A stretch of 64,000 nucleotides of DNA from Sphagnum compactum (Eukaryota > Bryophyta > Sphagnopsida > Sphagnales). Below, piece by piece: positions 49,236 to 58,840 of the stretch. The position numbers and the translations under genes are program-made. The notes under the pieces were generated by a model, which searched no databases, was not told the DNA's origin, and saw only the letters and a list, made by a program, of their open reading frames with translations. The stretch is taken from the NCBI GenBank assembly GCA_965153455.1, contig OZ234493.1:2976001-3040000 (forward strand). The letters are read 5' to 3'. The first letter of the stretch is position 1. Each line of letters begins with the position of its first letter.

Positions 49236-49251
49236 CTCAAAGAACTATGTT
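49236..49251 (+). other. Primer-binding site, probably self-priming
   Basis: CTCAAAGAACTATGTT directly abuts the LTR end. It is the exact reverse complement, 16 of 16, of AACATAGTTCTTTGAG at 49060-49075, the expected 5' end of the element RNA. It does not resemble a plant initiator-methionine tRNA primer site (TGGTATCAGAGC). The layout matches Tf1-type self-priming, in which the 5' end of the RNA folds back, is cut by RNase H and primes minus-strand synthesis. Confidence 0.65.
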
Positions 49252-50231
49252 TTTTGGGAGTAGTTAAACCGTGGGGGTTTTGTGATCTCACTCTCTGGTT
49301 GTGTGGTCGAATTGGGAGTGGGTGGTGTCAAAAGGAGCGCCTTGGCGAGAGCTTTTCAACGCACCAAAGATTGTTGGATTTCGTTGAACGGATCAAAAGT
49401 TATGATCATTTGAAGTTGCTAGTTTAGGGTTTGACAGTTTTTGTTGACGGTTTACCAGCGACGTTAATTTCTCAGATAAGTGGAAATTTCCTTGAAGAAA
49501 GTTGCTGAAAATTGGTAGGAGTGTAGCTAGAGAGCCGATCTACAATCTAGCAAAGACAGATTGTGTTTTCATTGAGCGGTTTATGCGTTATGTTTGTTTT
49601 TGTGGTGATGGTTTTTTCTGGTTTGTGCACACCTAGTGCGGAAGCGTTGTCGGATTTTTAACTAAATAACTAGGGAAGATCATGTGCTGCAATTTTGTAA
49701 AGTTGTTGCTTGAGGGCTGAATTGCATTTGGGAATTGTTTGGGATTTTTTTGGTGGAGCCAATTGAGAGTATTGACCTTCGAAAGATCTCAAGTTTGTGT
49801 AGATTTATGCCCAGGTTTCTTTCAACGGTTTTTCGTAGGTCATATCTTGGCACACAAACCTTCTTTTCAGTTGAGTTTTGGAGGGAAGGAAAATCTAGTT
49901 GTCCTCTACATTCTGGTCGAAGTAAATTGGCATTTGGTGTAGGAACGGTGGAGATATGGTTGTTTGAATGTTCGCAACCCAATTTCGCAAGTTTTGGTTA
50001 TGGCGGATTAGGGATTTCGCCGGAAATTGAGCTTTTGGCTAGTGGGGAGCACATTTTTCGACTTGTTGTGGTGGGCCGGTTGGATGAGTTGAGCCGCTAC
50101 TCAACTAAGTGGTTGAGTTGAGTATTCATTTCTGGTAGCAAATCGAGCATAAGGTCGACGATATTTAGTGGTGATTCAATTTGGGTACTGGGTTTGGTGA
50201 TTGGGTCATCACGGAGTAGTTTGGTGGTCCT
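49252..50231 (+). other. Untranslated leader of the gypsy element
   Basis: About 980 bp between the primer site and the gag start. An open frame at 49735-50121 has no recognisable domain and is probably incidental. The last part, about 50071-50329, recurs at 55400-55658 inside the RNase H region. Confidence 0.6.
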
Positions 50232-51398
50232 ATGGGGGACCATGGTGGAGATGGTGGAGTTAAATGTAGTGGGTTGAGGTATCGACTACCTTCCCCCACA
50301 TCATCGGTTGTTGAAGAGGATGAAGTTATCGTGAATAACAAGTCTTCCATATTACCGTCTAGTATTGCGGCCCCATTGATTTGGGATATGGACAGGGGTT
50401 CTGGGGCCATGAAGGGCCCCCAACGTTACTCAGGTGCAGTGGGCACCATCGAGTTGGAGGACTTCATTCAGGAGTTTGATTCTTGGTGTGATATGCAGAT
50501 GTTACATAACGCCAGATTGTTCTCACCCTTCTTGGCATGGAAGGGATTGTTTCAGCACTTGGAGGGTCCTCCGATGGATGATTATCATGAGTTTCGGAGA
50601 GATCATGCTACTGAGATTGAGGAGTGGAGGCAGCATTGGTCTCCATCCTATGTATCTATTACTCACGGTGGTGTTGTTAGTGGTGATACTACTACACCGT
50701 CTACTCCTAGTACGAGCACACAGGTTGTTCCCCCACCTCCGTTTAACCCTATCACGGAGTTCTTTTTGAGGCTGAAGAAGAACTACCAGGGGGTGAAGAC
50801 GGAGAAGTTGAAGAGTCTTCAGGAATTTGAGCGGAAGACTAGTGAGAGTCTTCACGAGGCATACACTCGTATGCGACGGTTGATTGTAGTTACCCAGGGG
50901 GTGACGGAGGCTCAAGCAGTCCAATTTTGGTATGGGATTCTGGACAAGGAGTTGCGACGGAGAGCACGCGATGTGACTCTCATGAGTGACGATTCTCCCA
51001 CATTGGCCCATGTGTTTGCTTTGTCTGAGAAGATAGAGCTTAACATGGTGGAGGAGAGGGTGGTGACATCTGGATTCAATAGGGATATAGTTACTACTTC
51101 TCGTGGACAACAGTCCACCTCACAACCTCATACTGGTGGAGGTGGGAGTCGTGGAGGTCAGGTACGACCTCAATCAGGTTCTGGAGGGACGAGTGCACAA
51201 AGACCGTTGCCTTCATTCGCTAGTCAACAGCAGGGACAATCTTGTTGGACATGTGGTGGTGCTCATATTTGGAGGGATTGTCCACAGGAGAGTGGTGGGC
51301 GGACTTTGGCTGATGGATTTTAATCTGCACAAGTTCAATGTGATAACTGTGGCCGGGTCGGCCACCCTCGTGAACATTGTTTTGACCTTTACCCATAA
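50232..51398 (+). CDS. gag: Gag of the gypsy element (broken)
   Basis: The capsid/nucleocapsid protein packages element RNA into particles. The frame starts at ATG 50232 and gives 363 codons to a TAA at 51321. The centre matches the retrotransposon gag domain (FFLRLKKNYQGVKTEKLKSL, then EAYTRMRRLIVV). A glycine- and serine-rich linker leads to a zinc knuckle CWTCGGAHIWRDC, which has three rather than four residues before its histidine. Just after the first stop, in the same frame, lies a canonical CCHC knuckle CDNCGRVGHPREHC, then a second TAA at 51396. Both stops fit CAA-to-TAA changes, so gag probably once continued through both knuckles into protease. Confidence 0.85.
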
Positions 51399-52583
51399 TT
51401 GAGATTAGGTCGTGGTGGAGCGACTCAAAGAGGTCGTGGTGGTAGAGGTGGTAAAGGTGGTGGGGGTGGTAGAGGTACACCGACGGTTAGGGCACCTCTC
51501 GTGATCACTCCTCCCCCTACGACAGAGGCAGCTATGGCTGCTAGGATTAAGCAGTTGGAGCAAAGGTTTGCTACCATGGCAAGTTTCCAGCATCGATCAC
51601 ATTCAAGAAGTGAGGCTCCCACATCTTATGGGGGAGATGATCTCTTTTATATGGCTAGTGTAGCACAAATTGAGGCGTCCGTTGCAGTGACGAGAAGCGT
51701 CACTCGAGCCTCGGAGCCACGTGGGGCAACTATGGAGTTGGATCCACAGAGGGATGAAGCTGGTAGACAGGCCAGGCTTCCCCAATCATTCTTGTTGTCT
51801 GAAGTGGTTAGGACTCCTTCCATGGTTCCTACACCGCCTATTGAGCCAACAGTGGGGCCAACAGCATCGACATCACATGTAGTGGACACGGATGTATCAT
51901 CGAGTGCAGTCTCGCGGATGGTGACTTCAATGTTGGGATCCCCAACATTTTCGGCTAATGATTTGATGGCGTCAGGAGTTGACTTAACTCGTGTATTTCG
52001 ACTAGCAGCCATATTGTGTGAACGTGGGAGTGTTGTTGCTATAAGTGCCGAGGTGTGTGAGGGTGTTGATGTGGGGCAACTTGTGGCGGGGGATGTTGTT
52101 GTGGAGCAACTCGTGGTATCAGGTGTGGATAGTCCTTGGCAGGCGACGGCGGCTAAGATGGATGCATTACCAGCTCGACCGGCCATTGATCGTGAGAGGC
52201 TTACACCTGGTGTATGTATGTTGGATAATCGAAGTGGTATTTTCTGGTTGGTGAGTCCTACGGGCCAGGTGTATAGACCAGATCGGGTTTTGTTGGATTT
52301 TGGTGCCGAACCCTTGATGTTGGGGAAGGCAGCATGTATTGGTTTGGGTATTCGGAGGTCAGAGCTTGAGTCGTGCCCATTCCAAATTCAGACATCACTT
52401 GGTGGAGCTAGTGATAGGTCTAACTTCATGACACGTGAGAAATTGTCGGTGCAAATGAAACCTGATCATGTGACAGATAGTTCTAGGTTGGGAGTGACTG
52501 CTGTTATTACAACAGCTGAGTCGTATGATGTACTAGTTGGAGGTGTCGTGTTGTATCCAATGGGTTTTCAGATGGATTATTAG
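51399..52583 (+). CDS. pro: Linker and aspartic protease of the gypsy element
   Basis: Same frame as gag. It opens with an RGG-rich basic stretch, a possible nucleic-acid contact, followed by a proline- and serine-rich linker. The retropepsin-like part is near the C-terminus: VLLDFGAEPLMLGKAACIGL (about residues 296-315), then TTAESYDVLVGGVVLYPMGF, the usual C-terminal region. The catalytic triad reads D-F-G-A, where active enzymes have D-S/T-G-A. This may be decay or a lineage feature. It ends at TAG 52581, again explained by CAG-to-TAG, and the frame runs on into the methylase block. Confidence 0.75.
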   Translation: MRLGRGGATQRGRGGRGGKGGGGGRGTPTVRAPLVITPPPTTEAAMAARIKQLEQRFATMASFQHRSHSRSEAPTSYGGDDLFYMASVAQIEASVAVTRSVTRASEPRGATMELDPQRDEAGRQARLPQSFLLSEVVRTPSMVPTPPIEPTVGPTASTSHVVDTDVSSSAVSRMVTSMLGSPTFSANDLMASGVDLTRVFRLAAILCERGSVVAISAEVCEGVDVGQLVAGDVVVEQLVVSGVDSPWQATAAKMDALPARPAIDRERLTPGVCMLDNRSGIFWLVSPTGQVYRPDRVLLDFGAEPLMLGKAACIGLGIRRSELESCPFQIQTSLGGASDRSNFMTREKLSVQMKPDHVTDSSRLGVTAVITTAESYDVLVGGVVLYPMGFQMDY

Positions 52584-52631
52584 ACAGAGACAACGACTTA
52601 TCGACCCGGTTGGCAGTCTGGGGATGGACGG

Positions 52632-53977
52632 ATGAGCCAGGTGCGTGTGAGATTTATTTCTGGGGTTCGACCAGGAGGGTCTCCCCCAGAGGTGTTGGCA
52701 TCAGTTCCTGGTTTTAGTGGAGTGGTCACTTGGCCAGGTGACTTGTTGGAGGGCAACATTTCAACCATTGACACTTCGGTTTACGAGGATATAGAGGAGG
52801 TTTCTAGTTTTGTTGCAGTAGTGTCCTCCTCATTGGATGTTCCACTTTGGTGTTCGAATGGGGTGTTACGGCAGGATGTCGATCGTTTGGTATCACAAGC
52901 TTGGCGTGAGGCTTTTGTGCATGTGGAGGAGGAGGAGGTTCCACAACGGACTCCTATTTCTGGTCCTGTTGGGTTGTCTCCATTGGATACTACACCCATT
53001 GCGTGGGAATATCCTTCCGAGGGTATTTACGTGTTGGATCTATTTGGTGGGATCAGCACTGGTTTGGCAACAGTGCTTCAAGCAAGTATTCTAGTTCGGA
53101 AGTACCTTTACGTGGAGATAAATGAGACCGCGAGGAGGGTTTCATCGCGCCATCTTGCATTATGATGCAGTGATATCCTGAGTTGTTGCCAAGGTCGATT
53201 ATTCGAGGATATCAGCGGGCTTTGCCATCAAACATTGCATTGTTGGGGGCTCAAGACCTTGCGAGAGTTGGTCCTATTAATTTGGTGATTGCTAGATGGC
53301 CATGCTAGGGTCATACTCGGGCTGGTCGTGGTGAGGGATTACGTGACCCTCGATCTCGTATGTTTTGGGAGATGTTGCGCCATCTTCAGACACATCAGGC
53401 ACGTGTTCCCACGTACATTCTGGAGAATGTACCTTTGTTGGGTGATACTAGGTCTCATGTGATGGCAAGTGTACACCAAATCCGGTCTTGGATTGGACCA
53501 GCGGTTTTATTGGATGCAGCGAGGGTTGGTTCGCGTGCTCATCGTCCCCGATTGTCGTGGACGAACTTGTTGCCGAGGGAGGTGTTGAAACGGGCATATG
53601 AGACAATACCACAATCTTCTCACCTCATAGTGGATAGTATCTTAGATATCGGGCGACGTTCTCAGGTGGTGAAAGTTGTTGGTAGGTCACCCATGGCAGT
53701 GGTGAACCGAATGGGACAGCCTAGGATGGCGTTACCCACATTTGTTAGTTTTCCAGCATCACATGCCTGTAGAGAGGGTGGTCCCGGGCTTGTATGGGAT
53801 AGTTGTTTGCAGCAATTGGTGGAGCCCAACGCCGATGAAAGAGAGCGTGCAATGGGGTTTCCTACAGGAGTGACATTTGTCCCTTCTATTTCCGAGGCTT
53901 CACGTCGACAAGTGTTGGGTCAAGCTATGGACCTGAATTGTTTGACTTGGATTGTTAGCCTTGGTATGGCTGAGTAG
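52632..53977 (+). CDS. DNMT3-like cytosine-5 DNA methyltransferase domain
   Basis: Transfers a methyl group from S-adenosylmethionine to C5 of cytosine in DNA. It lies between protease and RT. A ~130-residue linker precedes motif I (VLDLFGGISTGLATVLQ, 53031-53081). Motif IV is LVIARWPC with the catalytic Cys codon at 53303-53305, then after a stop the expected GHTRAGRGEGLRDPRSRMFW. Motif VI is ILENVP (about 53417-53434), motif VIII RPRLSW (53541-53558), a target-recognition-like segment follows, motif IX is ERERAMGFP (about 53839), and motif X RRQVLGQAMD (about 53905). The order I-IV-VI-VIII-IX-X is unpermuted, unlike DRM enzymes, and the LVIARWPC and GFP blocks resemble DNMT3. It is now broken by a frame change at about 53162, TGA at 53171 and TAG at 53306, right after the catalytic cysteine. 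Confidence 0.85.
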
Positions 53978-54016
53978 CGTCGGCTCTAAGCCACATTTGT
54001 AGTAGTTACACCTCTT

Positions 54017-55411
54017 GTGAGCTCGCTGTCCACTGTGACGGTAGAAGCATCGACTAGGGGCGAGGAGAGTTGTACTTTTCATCCTTGGAGTACATGGGAT
54101 GTGTTGGGAGAGCATGTGAAGGTTGTGGCCCATGCTGTTGGAAGAGTTTGTTGCTCCATTGGTGTTCCATTGGGTGACTTGGAGGAGCGTGTGGCTATTC
54201 CCAAGGTTTTTGCATAGCAACCTATGGCGTCGTCCTCTTCCTTTAATGTGTCTATCGAAGAGACTTGGGAGCCTTTGATGGGGCCCAAGCTAACAAGAGG
54301 AGAGAGGCGACGGTTGATGCAATTCCTAAGAGCTTACAGGAGTTGTTTTGCCTTTAGTATGAAAGAGTTGGGTGCTTTGATTGAACCTGGTATACGGATT
54401 GAGTTGGCTAGTGACACGCCAATCTTCCGTCGTCCTTATAGATATAGTGATATGGAGAGGGTCCTGATTCGGAGTCGGACGTTTTTCTATTGGAGGTTGG
54501 ATTAGTGGAATTGTTGCATGGTGAGTATGCATCAGCCACTGTCATGCCTACCAAAAAGGATGTACATGGCAACTACACGAATAGGCGGATGTGTGGAGAC
54601 TAACGTCTTATCAATCGGCAGACTAAGTCCGATAAGTATGCCATGCCTACACCTGAAGAAATCTTTAATGTTGTGGGACATGCGAAGGTTTTTAGTACAC
54701 TTGATCTTCGAGCAGGGTACCATCAATTGCCGATTTGAGAGGAGGACAAGGCCAAGACCGCATTTTGGGGCGTCAACTCTCACGGCAAGGATTGTTTGTA
54801 TCAGTGGAAGTTCTTACCCTTTGGGTTGAAAAACGCGCCTGCCGAGTTTCAACGTGTGATGGATAGGATCTTAGCAGGGTTGGATTTTTCCAGTGTTATA
54901 TCGATGATATTGTGTAGTGATACCGTGGAAGAGCACCAAATTCATCTACAAATTGTGTTTGAGCGGCTGAAGGCTCATGGTCTTCGTCTACATCCTGGGA
55001 AGTGTAAGTTCTTCCAAGAGAGTGTGGAGTATCTGGGTCATGTGATCTACCCAGGTGGTTTGGGAATGCAACAAGCCAAGGTGGAGGCTATTGCACATAT
55101 TCTGCATCCCACGGATGTGAGTAGGGTTCGTGTTTTCATGGGATTGACGAACTACTATCGCAGGTATGTCAAAGGCTTTAGTGCGATGGCAAAGCCTTTG
55201 AACATGTTGAAGTTGGATCAGGAGTGGCAGTGGGGTGATGAGCAGGAGCGAGCTTTTGTGGAGCTCAAGGCTAGGTTAGTTGCAGCTCCCATCTTGAGGA
55301 GGCCTATTAGGGGGCGTTCATTCCAGCTACACACTGATTGGAGTATGTTGGGACTTGGAGCAGTGTTGACACAGTGTGATGATGAAGGGAAGCAGTTTGT
55401 GGTGGGCCGGT
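54017..55411 (+). CDS. pol: Reverse transcriptase of the gypsy element (broken)
   Basis: Copies element RNA into DNA. After a linker (54017-54220), the RT connection reads SDTPIFRRPYRYSDMERVLI (to 54505). The next frame gives GLVELLHGEYASATVMPTKK, RLINRQTKSDKYAMPTPEEI, and the first catalytic aspartate in FSTLDLRAGYHQLPI (about 54695-54738). QWKFLPFGLKNAPAEFQRVM follows at 54802. The YIDD box is present as codons at 54897-54908 but out of frame with its flanks; two compensating small indels make the local reading ISMILCSD. The thumb (FMGLTNYYRRYVKGFSAM) and start of RNase H (FQLHTDWSMLGLGAVL) follow. Several stops and shifts show loss of function. Confidence 0.88.
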
Positions 55412-55665
55412 TGGACGAATTGAGCCGCTACTCAGCTAGGTGGTTGAGTTGAGTATTCGTTTCTGGTAGCAAATCGGGCACGAGGTCGACGGTATTTAGT
55501 GGTGATTCAATTTGGGTACTGGGTTTGGTGATTGGGTCATCACGGAGTAGTTTGGTGGTCTTATGGGGGACCATGGTGGAGATGGTGGAATTACACGTAG
55601 TGGGTTGAGGTATCGACTACCTTCCCCCACATCATCGGTTGTTGAAGAGGATGAGGTTATTTGAG
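55400..55665 (+). repeat. Internal copy of the element's own leader
   Basis: Starting at GTGGTGGGCCGGTTGGA, about 258 bp repeat 50071-50329 in the same orientation with few differences. The copy enters at a microhomology (TGTGGTGGGCC) shared by RNase H and leader. It ends at GTTAT and is then joined through TTTGAG, the reversed start of the primer site, to an inverted LTR. Confidence 0.85.
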
Positions 55666-56115
55666 TGAAAATGTCATGAGAAAGATCTACTATCATAAAA
55701 CTCGTGATGCAAACACATACAGTCAAGCCAAGCCCACTCCACCCAGAGAATCTAGGCCGATGCTAACGGGACACCATAGCTCGAAGCTCCACTAACTCCT
55801 ATTCCCAACACTCTAGGCTCAACTCAAAGAACTATGTTCTTTGAGCCCTCTCTCACACTTTATAGCCCCACTCACAACATGAGGGTGGGTCTTACCAGAA
55901 GAGCCACTCTCCTCTAACCCTAAACCTAGAAACCCTAAGTAGGCACTACTCGCTACCATAGCACACTATATGTTATAGCTAACACACATATGGTCATGAC
56001 AGCTGTCGTGCGAATACATATCGTCATACAACATACATCGCTGACATACCATACTCACATACACACACAAACACATAACATGGACGAAAGCATACACAAA
56101 TACATGTGTACCACA
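55666..56115 (-). repeat. Inverted full-length LTR inside RNase H
   Basis: The reverse complement of the 453 bp 3' LTR over 450 bp, from TGAAAATGTC to GTACCACA. Both LTR termini are intact. The U5 side keeps 6 nt of the adjoining primer site and the U3 side joins directly to RNase H sequence, as an integrase-made joint would. On both sides lie copies of the same ~220 bp RNase H segment (55184-55400 and 56119-56335). Confidence 0.88.
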
Positions 56116-56790
56116 TGTGATGGCAAAGCCTTTGAACATGTTGTTGAAGTTGGATCAGGAATGGCAGTGGGGTGATGAGCAGGAGCGAACTCTTGTGGAG
56201 CTCAAGGCTAGGTTAGTTGCAGCTCCCATCTTGAGGAGGCCTATTAGGGGGCGTCCATTCAAGCTACACACTGATTGGAGTCTGTTGGGACTTGGAGCGG
56301 TGTTGACACAGTGTGATGATGAAGGGAAGGAGTTTGTGGTGGCCTATGCAAGTCGTTCGAACAATGTAGCGAAGTCACGTTATAGTTCTTACAAGGGAGA
56401 GTGTTTGGCAGCGGTGTGGGCTGTTGCACACTTCAGGTGTTACTTGTTTGGCACACAGTTTACCCTTGTCATTGATCACCAGCCGCTCAAGTGGTTGATG
56501 GAGTCCGATAAACTTACAGGAAAGCTTGCACGGTGGGCTCTCATCTTACAGGAGTATGACTTCCAGGTGGTGCATAAACCTGGAGTTACAAACCTTGATG
56601 CCGATGGGTTGAGTCGGAACCCATACACTAGCCAGGAAGATAATACTGGAGCTAGATGGCATGGCGAGGTTGATGAGGAGATGGTGCCAGGTTGGCATGC
56701 ATCGGCCTTTTTGTGCTTGTTGGGTGATCTAATTAAGTTTGATCACATCACAATATGCAAACACCCTAATCAAAAGTTTGATATGTCATG
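56116..56790 (+). CDS. pol: RNase H of the gypsy element
   Basis: Degrades the RNA strand during reverse transcription. This is the more complete of the two RNase H copies. LHTDWSLLGLGAVLTQ has the first catalytic aspartate, YSSYKGECLAAVWAVAHF the glutamate, and LVIDHQPLKWLMES the second aspartate. The tether (VVHKPGVTNLDADGLSRNP) follows, and the reading continues to LLGD near 56728. After that the sequence leaves the element and ends in unrelated codons at 56790. The first ~220 bp duplicate 55184-55400, on the far side of the inverted LTR. Confidence 0.85.
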
Positions 56791-57138
56791 ACGAGCATCT
56801 AATCCAAATGCATTTAAGAAAGCTTTTGTCCAAAGTCCTACATATTCCAATGTGCATGACCAAAATCATGGTTCATCTTTTCCATCTTCTTTTTCTCTCT
56901 TTTGGAAACATGATCTTTTGATTTGATTGTTAGTAATGGAGCTTGCGGAGCTTTGGGCACCATTTGAGATTGTTAGCTTGAAATCTAAAACCTTTGTAAA
57001 AAAAGCTATAGGCAATGGATCTTGCAACAACAAGCTCTCTCACAACTACCACAAGTTGTTTTGAAGCAAAAACAATTATTTAAGACCTTGCATTTGTTGC
57101 AAAACAACACTGCAAACCCCTAAACCCAACCCCAGGAC
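56729..57138. other. ~400 bp AT-rich insertion between RNase H and integrase
   Basis: AT-rich sequence that breaks the pol frame. It has no domain and no resemblance to the rest of the element. It could be a small non-autonomous transposon; I did not find clear terminal repeats. Confidence 0.55.
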
Positions 57139-57298
57139 TCTAGTATGGAGGGCCACGTGACATCTTACTCTAGTCAAAGGGTAGATGGCCAGTTTTCAGA
57201 TCCTGAGGTTGGGGATGGTAGCATCGGTCACCATGATGTTCATGATGATAAATAGTGTTGGAGTTTTTACAAACCAGTATGGTGTCAGGCATGGTGAG

Positions 57299-58685
57299 TG
57301 CTAAGGAGAGAGACCGTGTTCTCCAACGAGCTAAGAGGTATCGGTTGGAGGGGACACATATACTCCGAGTGTGGGAGGATGGTAGGGTACGGACTGTACC
57401 ACATCCAGACTAGAGAAGGCGTATTGTGCGGCATGCCCATGAGGAGTTGGGGCATTTTGGAGTAAAGCGGACATATAGCTTACTCCTAGGTCAGTATTGG
57501 TGGCGCGGTATGCACACCGATGTGCAACGATTAGTGTCACATTGCATGGTTTGTGATAGGGTGAGGGCATCGTTCAATGCCCCTACACCACAGTTACACC
57601 CCTTGCCTATTATGGGGTTGGGTTATCGCTGGAGTTTGGACTTTGCGAGACCATTACCATTGACGGTACGGCACAACAAATATGTGTTGGTGATGGTGGA
57701 GCACTTCTCCAAGTGGATTGAGTTGGTGCCATCCCCTGACAAATCCAGCAAGGGAGTAGCGTATGCATTCCTTGATAGGTTGCTTAGTCATTTTGGTGCA
57801 CCAGCTGAAGTGTTGACCGATCAAGGTACGAAGTTTCAGGGTGAGTTTCAGGTCTTGTGTGACAAGGCGTTGATTGATCACCGAACCACGTCTCGAGATC
57901 ATCCAGAGGCAGATGGTTTAGCTGAGCGTGTGGTACAAACGGTGAAAAGGGCATTACGCAAATATGGCTTGCAGAAAGGCCACCTAGGGGATTGGGATAT
58001 TCAATCACCATGGTTGGCCATGGGATATCGATTCAATCGTCAGGCATCCTTGGCTTCCTTCTCACCTTATTTTCTATTGTACGGCCGAGATCCAGACTTG
58101 CCAACAACGATTCGTCGTGAGTCTAGTGAGGTGGTGAACCTTGATGACCCGAAAATGTGGTTGAGGGTGTGTTCTCAACGTGCAGAGCTCTTTCGAAGAG
58201 TTATGCCAGCAGCGTTTGAAAACCTTGCCATTGCTCAACATAGGGATACATTGCGATATGCGATTATCCGGGGTGGAGGTTATGGACCATCGATCCGTGG
58301 GTTCCATGTGGGGGACTATGTCTATTTGCAGCAGACTGCACCAACGACATTGGATGTAACGGCAGGCCGCACTATCTTACGAGTGCGAGAGGTGTTAGCT
58401 TCTGGAGTTCTCATGTTGGAGGGTCACGATGGTGTTGTTTGGAAGGACCATGTGTGTAATTGTGCGCCATGTCACCTCCCAAATGTGGATGGTACAGTTG
58501 ACCCAAGTTTGGTAATGGTACGGGTCGGCTTGAGGTGTATGTTATGTGGGTCTAAAGGTGGAGCAGCCCATATGTTGGTGTGTGATAGATGTTCTAGGGG
58601 TTGGCACATGGCATGCATGACTCCACCTATGGATGTTGTTCCCGTTGGACGGTGGGTTTGTCGTCGTTGTACTTTGGAGGGGTAG
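57299..58685 (+). CDS. pol: Integrase with a C-terminal PHD finger
   Basis: Integrase inserts element DNA into chromosomes. One long frame from 57426 (a TAG at 57411 interrupts earlier sequence) holds the HHCC domain (HAHEELGHFG ... SHCMVC), then the catalytic core with D72 (WSLDFARP, codon 57639), D132 (LTDQGTKF, 57819) and E167 (ADGLAERVVQ, 57924), the canonical D,D-35-E spacing, all intact. A C-terminal DNA-binding region follows (GFHVGDYVYL). Instead of the chromodomain usual in plant chromoviruses, the end is a C4HC3 PHD finger at 58536-58676: CMLC, CDRCSRGWHMAC and WVCRRC supply the zinc ligands. PHD fingers commonly bind histone H3 tails, so a role in choosing insertion sites is inferred. 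This is the best-preserved part of the element. Confidence 0.93.
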
Positions 58686-58828
58686 ATGACATGGTATGGA
58701 TTACAGATGGGCGACTAACGATGGGGCAACATAGCACCCGGCCTTTTGATTCGTGCACCCGCGAAGGTGTATAACATGTAGAAGATGTATAGGGCTACCT
58801 GGAAGTTAGAGGGACCTAACCACCAGCT

Positions 58829-58840
58829 AGGGGGGCAAGT
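58829..58840 (+). promoter_or_regulatory. Polypurine tract of the gypsy element
   Basis: AGGGGGGCAAGT directly precedes the 3' LTR start TGTGG at 58841. The purine run would prime plus-strand DNA synthesis. The two bases GT between tract and LTR are the same two found at the LTR-LTR junction 59294-59295. Confidence 0.75.

Noticed and set aside
49236-49251. tRNA-primed replication using an initiator tRNA
   Set aside because: The sequence next to the LTR does not resemble TGGTATCAGAGC and shows a perfect match to the LTR start site instead.
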